Below the pieces are notes generated by a model. The model saw only the letters and a list, made by a program, of their open reading frames with translations. It did not search any database and was not told the DNA's origin. 64,000 nucleotides of DNA from Polynucleobacter sp. AP-Kolm-20A-A1. Lineage in GTDB: Bacteria > Pseudomonadota > Gammaproteobacteria > Burkholderiales > Burkholderiaceae. The stretch spans positions 806,001 through 870,000 of the forward strand of contig NZ_CP061315.1 in NCBI RefSeq assembly GCF_018688315.1. Reading direction: 5' to 3'. Position 1 is the first letter of the stretch. Every line of letters begins with the position of its first letter. A program made the position numbers and the translations under genes. This document shows positions 56,054-64,000 of this stretch, in pieces.

Positions 56054-57055
56054 ATGGAAATCATCGATAAAGCTCTTCATTACGTTGCGCACCATAAGCT
56101 TTCGGACATTCATTTACATGTTAATGAGCCGGTGGCAATTAGGGTTGATGGTGATATTCAAACTTTTGAAGATGACATCGTTACCCAGTTAGATTTTGAT
56201 CAATTCATTAAGAATTGGTTAACTCAAGAGCAGCGTATCAAGTTTATGGAGTCATTTGATGCCGACTTGGCAGTTGAATCTGGCGAGTATCGCTTTAGGG
56301 TTAACTTATTTAAAACCTCTCGCGGCTTGGCTGCGGTGATGAGAAAAATTGAAACTCAAATTCCAAGTTTTGATTCTTTGGGCCTGCCTGCTGTTGCTAG
56401 GGATGTCATTGAGCAAGAGAATGGATTGATTTTGGTTACCGGCCCCACTGGATCTGGTAAGTCAACTACGTTGGCGGCAATGATTGATCGCATCAATCGT
56501 CATCGGCCTGGGCACATCATCACCATTGAAGATCCAATTGAATTTGTTCACCAGAACCAAAAAAGCGTTATTTCTCAAAGAGAGGTAGCACGCGATACCT
56601 TGTCATTCTCATCGGCTTTACGTGCCTCGTTACGTGAGGATCCCGATGTCATCTTAGTTGGCGAGTTGCGAGACCTAGAAACCATTCAATTGGCTTTAAC
56701 TGCGGCCGAGACTGGCCATTTGGTTTTTGGAACACTTCATACCAGCGGAGCTCCAAATACTATTAATAGGATTATTGACGTCTTCCCATCACAGCAGCAG
56801 GATCAGGTGAGGGCGCAATTATCTCAATCTCTACGTTTGGTAATGACGCAACGTTTATTGAGGCGTAAGGGCGGAGTAGGCCGTGTGGGTGCCTTTGAGG
56901 TAATGACATGCAACCCAGCAGTTCGTAACTTGATTCGAGAAAACAAAGTCTTCCAAATACCAAGTGTGATGCAAATGGCGCGTGGTGAAGGAATGATCAC
57001 CATGGATGCTTCACTGCAACAGCTTGCTCAGACGGGGCAAATAGAATCTATATGA
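56054..57055 (+). CDS. pilT: Pilus retraction ATPase
   Basis: GspE/PilT-type ATPase of 333 residues driving pilus retraction. It has the N-terminal PAS-like domain (1-95), Walker A GPTGSGKST (130-138), Asp box EDPIEFVHQ, Walker B EDPDVILVGELRD and the His box ETGHLVFGTLHTSG. Length and GELRDLETI match PilT more than PilB. It is followed by minor pseudopilin genes starting 4 nt before its stop. Confidence 0.93.
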   Translation: MEIIDKALHYVAHHKLSDIHLHVNEPVAIRVDGDIQTFEDDIVTQLDFDQFIKNWLTQEQRIKFMESFDADLAVESGEYRFRVNLFKTSRGLAAVMRKIETQIPSFDSLGLPAVARDVIEQENGLILVTGPTGSGKSTTLAAMIDRINRHRPGHIITIEDPIEFVHQNQKSVISQREVARDTLSFSSALRASLREDPDVILVGELRDLETIQLALTAAETGHLVFGTLHTSGAPNTINRIIDVFPSQQQDQVRAQLSQSLRLVMTQRLLRRKGGVGRVGAFEVMTCNPAVRNLIRENKVFQIPSVMQMARGEGMITMDASLQQLAQTGQIESI

Positions 57056-57621
57056 GCCAACAGGGCGTTACTTTTCTTGAGGTTATTGTCGTCATCGCGA
57101 TCTTGATGATTACCACTTCTATGGTTTCGCCAGCTATTTCCGACTGGCGTCAACGCCGTGCATTAGAGTCCGATTTTCATGCCGTACTTGCCCAGGTTGA
57201 CTACCTCAAGACTAGAGCGAGAGCGATCAGTGGCACCGCAGCTCTGAGTTGCTCCACTTTAGCAAACGGGGGCAATGCACTTGCCTACAAAATTTCAGGC
57301 GCGCCCCAGGCTGATGTGCTGACTTTAGGCTCACTGTTCAATGCCAACATACTGGAAGATCCAGTTCTTCAAGATCCTGGTTTTAATGTCTTGTCAGGTC
57401 GCACCAAAATCGTCTCTGAGATATGCAAGGGCAAGGCTGGCATTTTCGTTTCCTCCGGTCAATCTGGGGTTGAAGGCGGCAATGGCGCAATTGATTTAGT
57501 AATCGAGCCCATTTCATCTAAATCTCAATACGGCTCCTATCGGGTTTTGGTTAACCAAACAACAGGCTATATCCAGAAATTTAAACGTAATGGATCGGAT
57601 GTAGAGGTAGAGCTCGAATGA
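57052..57621 (+). CDS. fimT: Minor pseudopilin, GspH/FimT type
   Basis: Protein of 189 residues. The prepilin motif VTFLEVIVVIAILMITTSMV (Glu at mature +5) begins after a very short leader (MSQQG). The globular domain with a GspH/FimT-like pattern (RRALESDFHAVLAQ) has two cysteines. It is first of four pseudopilin genes that overlap by ATGA. Likely part of the pilus tip or priming complex. Confidence 0.87.
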   Translation: MSQQGVTFLEVIVVIAILMITTSMVSPAISDWRQRRALESDFHAVLAQVDYLKTRARAISGTAALSCSTLANGGNALAYKISGAPQADVLTLGSLFNANILEDPVLQDPGFNVLSGRTKIVSEICKGKAGIFVSSGQSGVEGGNGAIDLVIEPISSKSQYGSYRVLVNQTTGYIQKFKRNGSDVEVELE

Positions 57622-58106
57622 CGAGAATGCCAACCATCACCTCACGCCAAAATGCGCAGGAAATCAGTGGATATACATTGGTTGAGGCGCTGGTTGCAAT
57701 GGCTATTTTTATGATTGGCTTCAGTGGCCTGTACTTTTTCTTTAATTTTTCACACCAGGCTGTTGTTGATACAGAGAAAAGAATGTATCTCAATCTCATG
57801 GGTGATCGGATCGTTCAGACGATTGCTTCCGAGGCGCAGAGGAGTCCGGCGGACCCCCTAAATCCTTTTGTTGATCCAACAAGGTATAGCGGTAGTTTGG
57901 TTAGCTGCACTATTTACAGCGATGTTCGCAAAGATTGGTGTAACGACTTAAATTCAACCATTGGTTTTTATGACCCAAAAAATACTGCAGATAGGCGTCA
58001 AGTTGATCTACAGAAAGACGCTACTGGTTTAACGATTAACGTCACATTAATTAGCGGGAATGGAGCGATCAGCGCATATTTAAGTAGAAAGTTGAGGCAA
58101 ATATGA
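57618..58106 (+). CDS. pilV: Minor pseudopilin, PilV type
   Basis: Protein of 162 residues. The prepilin motif YTLVEALVAMAIFMIGFSGL follows a long leader (MTRMPTITSRQNAQEISG). Glu is at mature +5. Leader length and place between FimT- and PilW-like genes support PilV. Two cysteines (LVSCTIY, DWCNDLN). It overlaps both neighbours by ATGA. Confidence 0.87.
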   Translation: MTRMPTITSRQNAQEISGYTLVEALVAMAIFMIGFSGLYFFFNFSHQAVVDTEKRMYLNLMGDRIVQTIASEAQRSPADPLNPFVDPTRYSGSLVSCTIYSDVRKDWCNDLNSTIGFYDPKNTADRRQVDLQKDATGLTINVTLISGNGAISAYLSRKLRQI

Positions 58107-58768
58107 GTCTCAACTCTCGTGGCTACACCTTGGTAGAGTTATTGGTTGCGATAGCGGTGACTTCTGTTGTGCTGACTGGAACATATGCTGCCTATACGAT
58201 TTTTTCACATCAGCAGCAGGTCTTATTGGGCCGTACAGAAGTTGACCGAAGCGCCCTTAGGGCAATAGATCTTATTCAGGCAGATATTCGCATGGCTGGA
58301 TTTAAGGACTATACCGACACAAATGCCTTGCCTTCAGATCAAGCCATACAGTTAATTAGCGCGACTCCTGGCGACTTACTTTTAGTTTATGACGATCGTG
58401 ATGCATCAAATAATTTGTATCGCGCATTAGTGCGTTATTACCTAGCGGATGCACCATCCGCTATACCACATAAGCGCTTAATGAGAGAGTGGAGAATCTG
58501 TCCACCCCCCTCCAATCCATGTGATTTATCACATTCGCAGCCCGTAACTGGTTCGAGCGTTGGGGAGCCATTATTAGACTGGGTAAGCCAATTTACAGTT
58601 ATCCCGCTTAATTTGAAGACCACTGGAACAACATTTGTGGGTATCCCACAGTCTATCCAAATTAATTTAGAGGTGACTTCATCTAAAAAGTTAGATGGCG
58701 CAACTTTTCCACTTAAGAAAAATTTCACTTTTTTAGCGAGGGCTCGGAATGTTTCCCTGGTCCCCTAA
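58103..58768 (+). CDS. pilW: Minor pseudopilin, PilW type
   Basis: Protein of 221 residues. The prepilin motif YTLVELLVAIAVTSVVLTGT follows leader MSLNSRG. The next stretch (SHQQQ, DLIQADIRMAGF) fits PilW. Two cysteines are close together (RICPPPSNPCDLS). Its end overlaps the next start by 20 nt. Confidence 0.87.
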   Translation: MSLNSRGYTLVELLVAIAVTSVVLTGTYAAYTIFSHQQQVLLGRTEVDRSALRAIDLIQADIRMAGFKDYTDTNALPSDQAIQLISATPGDLLLVYDDRDASNNLYRALVRYYLADAPSAIPHKRLMREWRICPPPSNPCDLSHSQPVTGSSVGEPLLDWVSQFTVIPLNLKTTGTTFVGIPQSIQINLEVTSSKKLDGATFPLKKNFTFLARARNVSLVP

Positions 58769-59351
58769 TACTCAGTTAATTGCCCGTGAAACGGCAGCCC
58801 AACTCCCGGCGCAGTCTGGTATTGCTTTGGTAATTGCGCTCATTGTATTGCTCGTGTTGACTGCAATGGGGGCTGGCATTGCATATGTCACATCAGTGCA
58901 GTCTGATTTGGTGGCATCGGTAATTAACAAGCCGCTTTCCATTGATGCTGGAGAGGCCTGTTTTGATAACGCGATTGAGTGGCTCTCAACCTCAGACGGT
59001 CGCGGTTGGTTAAATGGAGCCCAACAAAACGAAGTCAAAAAATTAGCCGATAAAGGCGGCCCTTTGTACGGCAAGACCATTTTATTGGATACAGCACCCA
59101 TCGGCTCAGGTGATTTGCGGGAAATCAAGTTTCAGGAGCGTGTAAAAAGGGCCTCTTATTCAACCTGCGATATTCAGATGATTGATCCGCAAACGGATCT
59201 GAATATAGGCAGTGAGATTGGAACCGCAACTGCATATGGAGCCCGTTCTTTCCAGTATGTGGTTTCAATAGCAGCAGTTGGTGTGGTTGGTAATAGTTTC
59301 TCCACTTCGAGCAAGTCCGCTATCGAAGTGGTCCTTCAATATATTCCGTAG
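58749..59351 (+). CDS. pilX: Minor pseudopilin, PilX type
   Basis: Protein of 200 residues. A long leader is followed by QSGIALVIALIVLLVLTAMG, a PilX-type segment in which Glu at mature +5 is absent. PilX family members use this variant. The C-terminal half is mixed alpha/beta with two cysteines. It overlaps the end of pilW and precedes pilY1, the usual order. Confidence 0.85.
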   Translation: MFPWSPNTQLIARETAAQLPAQSGIALVIALIVLLVLTAMGAGIAYVTSVQSDLVASVINKPLSIDAGEACFDNAIEWLSTSDGRGWLNGAQQNEVKKLADKGGPLYGKTILLDTAPIGSGDLREIKFQERVKRASYSTCDIQMIDPQTDLNIGSEIGTATAYGARSFQYVVSIAAVGVVGNSFSTSSKSAIEVVLQYIP

Positions 59352-59361
59352 CAGGGTGCAT

Positions 59362-62300
59362 ATGATTCATAACGCATGCCTCCTACAATCTAAAGCCTTT
59401 GCTAAGGCGTTAAAAGCTATCACCATAAGCGGTTTACTTTTATTGCCTACGGTTGAGGTGTTAGCGCAATGTGTTCCTGGCAGCTTCGGAATTATTCATA
59501 ACTCCTTGGCGTCTACCGAGCAAACCATTATGTTGGGTGTTAACCGTGCTGGCAATTTAAATACCAGTGATGGTTGCGGTACCGCCCAGACAAATTCTCA
59601 AAACCAATCTAAATTCACTGATGGTAGGACGATGTCTGGTGCAAATTCTGGATCAGTGGGAATTTCTTACTATTGGCAGGGCGCTCAGAAACGTGATCCC
59701 AATACCGGTGCATTGGTTGCCGGAAAATATTACCCCCAAGGCTGGTATGACTCTACGAGCCAAGGTAAAAAATGGGAGTCTTGGTCTGCCGGTGCCATGG
59801 ATAACACCAATCAAGAAGCATGGGCCTCAATAAGTCAGCAAATAGGCCAGGGAAATGCAACTTCTAAAACTACGATGGTTGTAAAGAGTTTTACGGTTGA
59901 TACAACTAGCGTCCAATCAAAGGTCATTATCAATGACCGCTCTGGTGTGCCAATGCTTGAGGTCTCTCATATATATGGCCCAACCTCAGGTGCAACAAAC
60001 AAAAGCTTATTTCAAGGCCTTGTAACAATCACGAATATTTCCGGCGGAACGCTGCGCGACGTGCGCTATAGAAGAAGTATGGACTGGGATGTTATTGAGA
60101 ATATGACAAATGCCTACGTTAATGCTGTGGGTGTCAGGTCCTCTTACCTAGGAACTTATTACCCAAAAATTTGGAGTTATTGCGACAACGGTGGAGAGGA
60201 CGACATACATGCAAACCCCTTTGCCGCTTGTTCACCCAATGATTCGCGCTCACTCAATAATGATTACACAGGACTTCATGGTCAAACAGGCTCATCATTC
60301 GATTTCCAATTCGGTGACCTTGCATGTAATGAGTCAGCTACTTTTTACATTTACTACGGAGCTAGTGATGCGCAGGCAACCTTAACTATGTCAATGGCTG
60401 CGGTTGGCGTGACGACTTACTCAATGGGGTATGACCCTCTTTATCCAAGCCTGGTATATGCCTTTGGATTTAAAGGGGTAAGTGGTACCGCTGTAGCTCC
60501 AGCATTACCCACAAAGGTTGCTTCGCTTCCCGCAGGAAGCAGTACTGATTCACGTGTATGGCAAACCTATGCATCACCAGTCCTCGGTAATGGAGTTATT
60601 TATCAAGCTTTATTTAAATATCAAAAGGATAAGCAGTGGGCTGGTGAAATCATGCGCTATAAGCTCGATGATAGCGGCGCAATTACTGCTGATCCACCAG
60701 TTCTGGCCAGTGATAAATTAAAGACGAGGGCAGCCTCTAGTCAATCCGCTGCATTTGGTGGGCGCTCTATTTGGACGGTTGGATACGACCGTGCCTGTAT
60801 GTCATCTGGATTGACTTATGACCTTAATAATTTCAATCTCGGCAATTCAGATACGTTAATCAGCCTATTGTTTAATTGCCCTTTAAATCCAGATACTAAC
60901 GCGAATAAGGATTTAATTAATTTTACAAGGGGGCTCAATACAGACTGGGAAGAAAATGCGCCTGTATCTTCTGTGCGATCTTCTGTGCTTGGCGACACCT
61001 ACCATTCTGAAATGATTTTAGTGGGCGCCCCTAATGCGCTCTCCATTAAAGATGCAGTTAAGTTTGGAAAGTCTGAGGCTTATTACCGCTACAGCAAAGG
61101 TTATGACAGTTTTATTGCTAAGTGGAAAGATCGTCGACAACAACTCTATGTTGGTTCAAACGACGGAATGTTGCATGCATTTGATGCAGACCTTAATGAG
61201 CAGTGGGCATTTATTCCGCCATCTGTTTTACCTATTCTTCGCAATATGACAGGCACAAAAGGTGTTGGTGCTGCTGGCGGAACTAGCAACAGCATCTTCT
61301 CTGTTGATGGCCCTATCTCTGTCAAGGACATTTATTCAGAAGGCGTTTGGAAAACCATACTAATGGGTGGCTTGGGTTGGGGAGGTAATAGTTATTACGC
61401 ATTGGATATTACGGATCCCGATGCGCCTAAGCATCTATTTACCGTTAACAATGATGTTGCCAATAAAACCATTAACTATTGGAATGCAAGTGGAGAGAAG
61501 TCTACATTTGCCTACAACGCAAATTGTAGAAACTTTGACTACTCAAAATTAGGTGGCGCTTGGTCTAGGCCTGTCATTATGTTGATGCCTTATGGCAAAA
61601 CCCAACGTTGGGTGGCTGCATTTGGCGGCGGTTACTCAGGTGGCGCATCTGTAACTGGTACCGGTTCAACAAGCTCATTCGGTGGCTATGTCTATGTCGT
61701 TGATTTAGAACCCAACGCTGGAGTTACAACAGCTAGTTGTGGTGCAACAGGTAATGGAATAGTGGCGTCAACTGGTGGCCACGTCATCATCAATACACCA
61801 TTGCTAAACGACACAAACTCAAATATTCCCAATGGCGTAACTGCCCATTTAACGGTGGTGAATGGAGATGGAACAGCTCTTGCCAATTACTACGGCGGCC
61901 TCGCTTACTTTACTGATTTGCAGGGTCAACTGTGGAAATTTAACTTAAGTCAAGATGACCTATCAGATGCGGGCGCCGTTAATTTATTTACTTTGTATAA
62001 ATCATTTCGCAGCGAGGCTACTCTAGCCAACGATCGAATGGGCTTTAACCAGCTAGGCACAACCATTGTTGAGGATAAAACTACTGCTGGTATTACCAAA
62101 TACCCGCTATTTAATTACTTTGGAACAGGTGATCAGGTTCGGATACAGCGTCGCGCCTCCACCATCAATAACAGAATCTATGGAGTAATTGACTCCACCT
62201 TTCCAAAAAGTACTTTAGACCTATCGAACCAGACGGTTGTAGCCCCATCTCCAGGCTTTACTGATATTAAAAGCGGATCAACTTGCGCAGCAAATCAATC

Positions 62301-62688
62301 CTGGTATGCGGATGTTTGGGCCAGAACCAACCAAACCGCTGCCAATGATTATCAAAAGATTATTGGTAGAGCTGCCGTGTACAACCGAAATGTTTACTTT
62401 TCGGCATATCAGCCTGAGGCAAAAGACTGTCCTTTATATGGCAAAAGTCGAATTATTGAAATTTCAGAATCATGCGCTGGTTCTGGAATCAGCGGAGAGA
62501 CGGGCCCCGGTCTAGCGACAGCACCTACAGTCGATGGTAAAGGGAATATTTATGTGGGCATGAGCAATATGCCATTCAATTCAACTCTACCAAGCGGTCG
62601 AGACAATATCGCCAAATTGACCTCCAGCAAAGCATCACCCACTGGAAAAGTTCAATACAAATCCTGGAGAGAGAAGCGTGTTTATTAA
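59362..62688 (+). CDS. pilY1: Type IV pilus tip adhesin PilY1-like
   Basis: Protein of 1108 residues from ATG 59362 (ribosome binding site CAGGG). The signal peptide ends at VEVLAQ. A large N-terminal region without VWA signature is followed by the PilY1 beta-propeller (QLYVGSNDGMLHAFDADLNE, LMGGLGWGGNSYYALDIT, AFGGGYSGGASVTGTGS). DTNANKD and DTNSNIPNG resemble Ca-binding loops. It is exported and carried by the minor pilins. Next is PilM-PilN. Confidence 0.9.
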   Translation: MIHNACLLQSKAFAKALKAITISGLLLLPTVEVLAQCVPGSFGIIHNSLASTEQTIMLGVNRAGNLNTSDGCGTAQTNSQNQSKFTDGRTMSGANSGSVGISYYWQGAQKRDPNTGALVAGKYYPQGWYDSTSQGKKWESWSAGAMDNTNQEAWASISQQIGQGNATSKTTMVVKSFTVDTTSVQSKVIINDRSGVPMLEVSHIYGPTSGATNKSLFQGLVTITNISGGTLRDVRYRRSMDWDVIENMTNAYVNAVGVRSSYLGTYYPKIWSYCDNGGEDDIHANPFAACSPNDSRSLNNDYTGLHGQTGSSFDFQFGDLACNESATFYIYYGASDAQATLTMSMAAVGVTTYSMGYDPLYPSLVYAFGFKGVSGTAVAPALPTKVASLPAGSSTDSRVWQTYASPVLGNGVIYQALFKYQKDKQWAGEIMRYKLDDSGAITADPPVLASDKLKTRAASSQSAAFGGRSIWTVGYDRACMSSGLTYDLNNFNLGNSDTLISLLFNCPLNPDTNANKDLINFTRGLNTDWEENAPVSSVRSSVLGDTYHSEMILVGAPNALSIKDAVKFGKSEAYYRYSKGYDSFIAKWKDRRQQLYVGSNDGMLHAFDADLNEQWAFIPPSVLPILRNMTGTKGVGAAGGTSNSIFSVDGPISVKDIYSEGVWKTILMGGLGWGGNSYYALDITDPDAPKHLFTVNNDVANKTINYWNASGEKSTFAYNANCRNFDYSKLGGAWSRPVIMLMPYGKTQRWVAAFGGGYSGGASVTGTGSTSSFGGYVYVVDLEPNAGVTTASCGATGNGIVASTGGHVIINTPLLNDTNSNIPNGVTAHLTVVNGDGTALANYYGGLAYFTDLQGQLWKFNLSQDDLSDAGAVNLFTLYKSFRSEATLANDRMGFNQLGTTIVEDKTTAGITKYPLFNYFGTGDQVRIQRRASTINNRIYGVIDSTFPKSTLDLSNQTVVAPSPGFTDIKSGSTCAANQSWYADVWARTNQTAANDYQKIIGRAAVYNRNVYFSAYQPEAKDCPLYGKSRIIEISESCAGSGISGETGPGLATAPTVDGKGNIYVGMSNMPFNSTLPSGRDNIAKLTSSKASPTGKVQYKSWREKRVY

Positions 62689-62724
62689 ATCCATTAACTC
62701 CCCACATCCAAAGAGCTTCTGAAA

Positions 62725-64000
62725 ATGAATAATCCCTTTCAGCCCATATTAAAGGCATTAATTGATGCCTTAAGTAAATACTCCATCAAGCAAGAAGAGG
62801 TGGTGGGTGTCGACATTACCCCAAATTACATTCGTGTAGCCCAGTTAACTGAGAATGCAGATGGATGGTTGTTGGAAAAGCTTGGATATAAGCAGGTATC
62901 AGACAAGGCATCCTTGCTTGATATACGTGATTCGCAGGATGATTATGTTCAAAAGCTGAGAGAGCTTATTTCGAGTGCCAATTTAGAGACTGCAAATGCG
63001 GCAATTTCTATTCCAATCACAAGCGCGATTGTTCGTACTGTCACCATGCCATTAATGAGTGATGAAGAGATAGAAAGCGCAATTCAATACGATTCACTTT
63101 GGAACAATATCCTTCAGCTTGAAGAGAAGTTGGATGAGTACTCCATTTTTTGGCAGGTAATTCGTCGTAATACGGCAGAAAATACGATGGAGTTGCTATT
63201 TGTCGCATCTAAGCTCTCCGAGATCAATCAATATGTGCAGATAGCTACCAAGGCCGGCCTTAATCCGGTGGTAGTTGATGTGCGCTGTTTTGCAATTCGC
63301 AATGCCTTAAAGGCGCATAAGTTAAATGCGCACGGGACAACTGCATTAATAGAGTTTGGCCCTAATGAGAATTACGTACTCATTGTTACCAATGACACAC
63401 CATTTATCTATGATGTCTATATTTCTGAATCTGATCGCGCATTAATTGAGGCGGGTGAGTTAGAGGGCGAGCAGGGCGACCGTTTGTACGATCGCTTTGC
63501 AGGGCAAATACTTCAGGCGTTTAGAGCATACGAGATTAAGTTGGGCAAAAACTTAATTGATCAAGTTCTGCTTGTATCGCCAATGCAAAATAAGACCGAA
63601 TTGCTCAGTCAAATGCGTAAGGCCTTAGATGGATATCAAATTGACCTTTTTGACCCACTAAATGATCTTCAGATTCCCAGCAATTTAGATGAGGTGATTG
63701 AGTCTGAAGCGAATGCATCGGTATTTACATCTGCAATTGGGTTGGCTGTTCGTAAGGTTGATATTTTTGGTTACTACAAATATGTAACTGGCGTAAATAA
63801 TGTCAATCTTTTGCCTAACCGCGACGTAGTACGGCAAATTGAACGCAAAAAGATCTTATCGAAGGTTGGTATTTTTGCCTCAGCCCTTGTCGTTTTATTG
63901 TTTGTAATAGGAACCTTGCTATACCAATACTTTTTCAATAATTCTCTGAGCGGTCAATACCAAACAGCAGTATTAATTGAGAAACAAATTGATGCTAAAG
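62725..64000 (+). CDS. pilM: PilM-PilN fusion protein, partial at window end
   Basis: The reading frame is open from ATG 62725 to the window end (425 codons seen). Residues about 25-345 are PilM, an actin-like cytoplasmic protein (VVGVDITPNYIRVAQLTENA; AIGLAVRKVD at its end). Without a stop it continues into the PilN start NNVNLLPNRDVVR (358-370) and a transmembrane helix (about 381-404). So the cytoplasmic ring protein and the membrane-anchored PilN form one chain. The C-terminal end is outside the window. Confidence 0.85.
   Translation, partial: MNNPFQPILKALIDALSKYSIKQEEVVGVDITPNYIRVAQLTENADGWLLEKLGYKQVSDKASLLDIRDSQDDYVQKLRELISSANLETANAAISIPITSAIVRTVTMPLMSDEEIESAIQYDSLWNNILQLEEKLDEYSIFWQVIRRNTAENTMELLFVASKLSEINQYVQIATKAGLNPVVVDVRCFAIRNALKAHKLNAHGTTALIEFGPNENYVLIVTNDTPFIYDVYISESDRALIEAGELEGEQGDRLYDRFAGQILQAFRAYEIKLGKNLIDQVLLVSPMQNKTELLSQMRKALDGYQIDLFDPLNDLQIPSNLDEVIESEANASVFTSAIGLAVRKVDIFGYYKYVTGVNNVNLLPNRDVVRQIERKKILSKVGIFASALVVLLFVIGTLLYQYFFNNSLSGQYQTAVLIEKQIDAK

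Noticed and set aside
59278-59361. Longer pilY1 start overlapping pilX
   Set aside because: ATG 59362 has a ribosome binding site and directly precedes a proper signal peptide; the extension does not.

Overview
The window reads as a chromosomal segment of a betaproteobacterium of the Burkholderiaceae, most like Polynucleobacter. This is inferred from moderate GC (by eye, mid-forties per cent), the order pheS-pheT-ihfA-merR-tRNA-Pro, the sucA-odhB-lpdA-zapE run, the long TrpS form, two Bug-type (TctC) solute receptors and a very compact layout. Almost all genes are ordinary chromosomal genes. I see no transposase, integrase, CRISPR array, rRNA or replication origin.

Region by region. 1-4.4 kb: phenylalanyl-tRNA synthetase, IHF alpha, a MerR regulator and tRNA-Pro(GGG). 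4.4-6.1 kb: a hotdog thioesterase, an H-NS-family protein with an AT-rich upstream region, and an HTH/receiver-like regulator divergent from sucA. 6.1-13 kb: the 2-oxoglutarate dehydrogenase operon behind a structured leader, then zapE. 13-18 kb: PHP phosphoesterase, trpS, methyltransferase, dapA and bamC. 18-24.7 kb: small lipoprotein, ribosomal oxygenase, slyD, cysE, trmJ, suhB, and the TPR-lipoprotein/ppiB/lpxH operon. 24.7-30.6 kb: cysS, a 3-methyladenine glycosylase, accA, tilS, aspartokinase and tRNA-Ser(GCT).

30.7-38.1 kb is accessory metabolism: two solute-binding proteins, a lipoprotein, and a minus-strand cassette of Bug receptor, CoA ligase, citryl-CoA-lyase-like protein and two SDR dehydrogenases. 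Together these look like capture, CoA activation, C-C cleavage and oxidation of an unknown organic acid. 38.3-41.4 kb holds small stress or membrane proteins (an HTH mini-protein, a zinc-ribbon Smr protein, a YqjD/YqjE/YqjK-like trio) and purine salvage (apt, MTA/SAH nucleosidase). 41.5-49.9 kb: fadD, an IlvD/Edd sugar-acid dehydratase, an outer-membrane protein, a U32 peptidase-like protein, an alpha/beta hydrolase and a GIY-YIG-type gene interrupted at a G9 tract.

49.9-64 kb: a two-component pair (Cache histidine kinase; receiver-PAS-LuxR regulator), then a type IV pilus locus read left to right: two pilins, pilD, an unlisted 55-residue membrane protein, pilT, four minor pseudopilins, pilY1 and a PilM-PilN fusion that runs off the right end. 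The items most worth a second look are the PilM-PilN fusion, the frameshifted G9 gene, the G10 tract, the organic-acid cassette, the sucA leader and the small ORF in the pilus operon.
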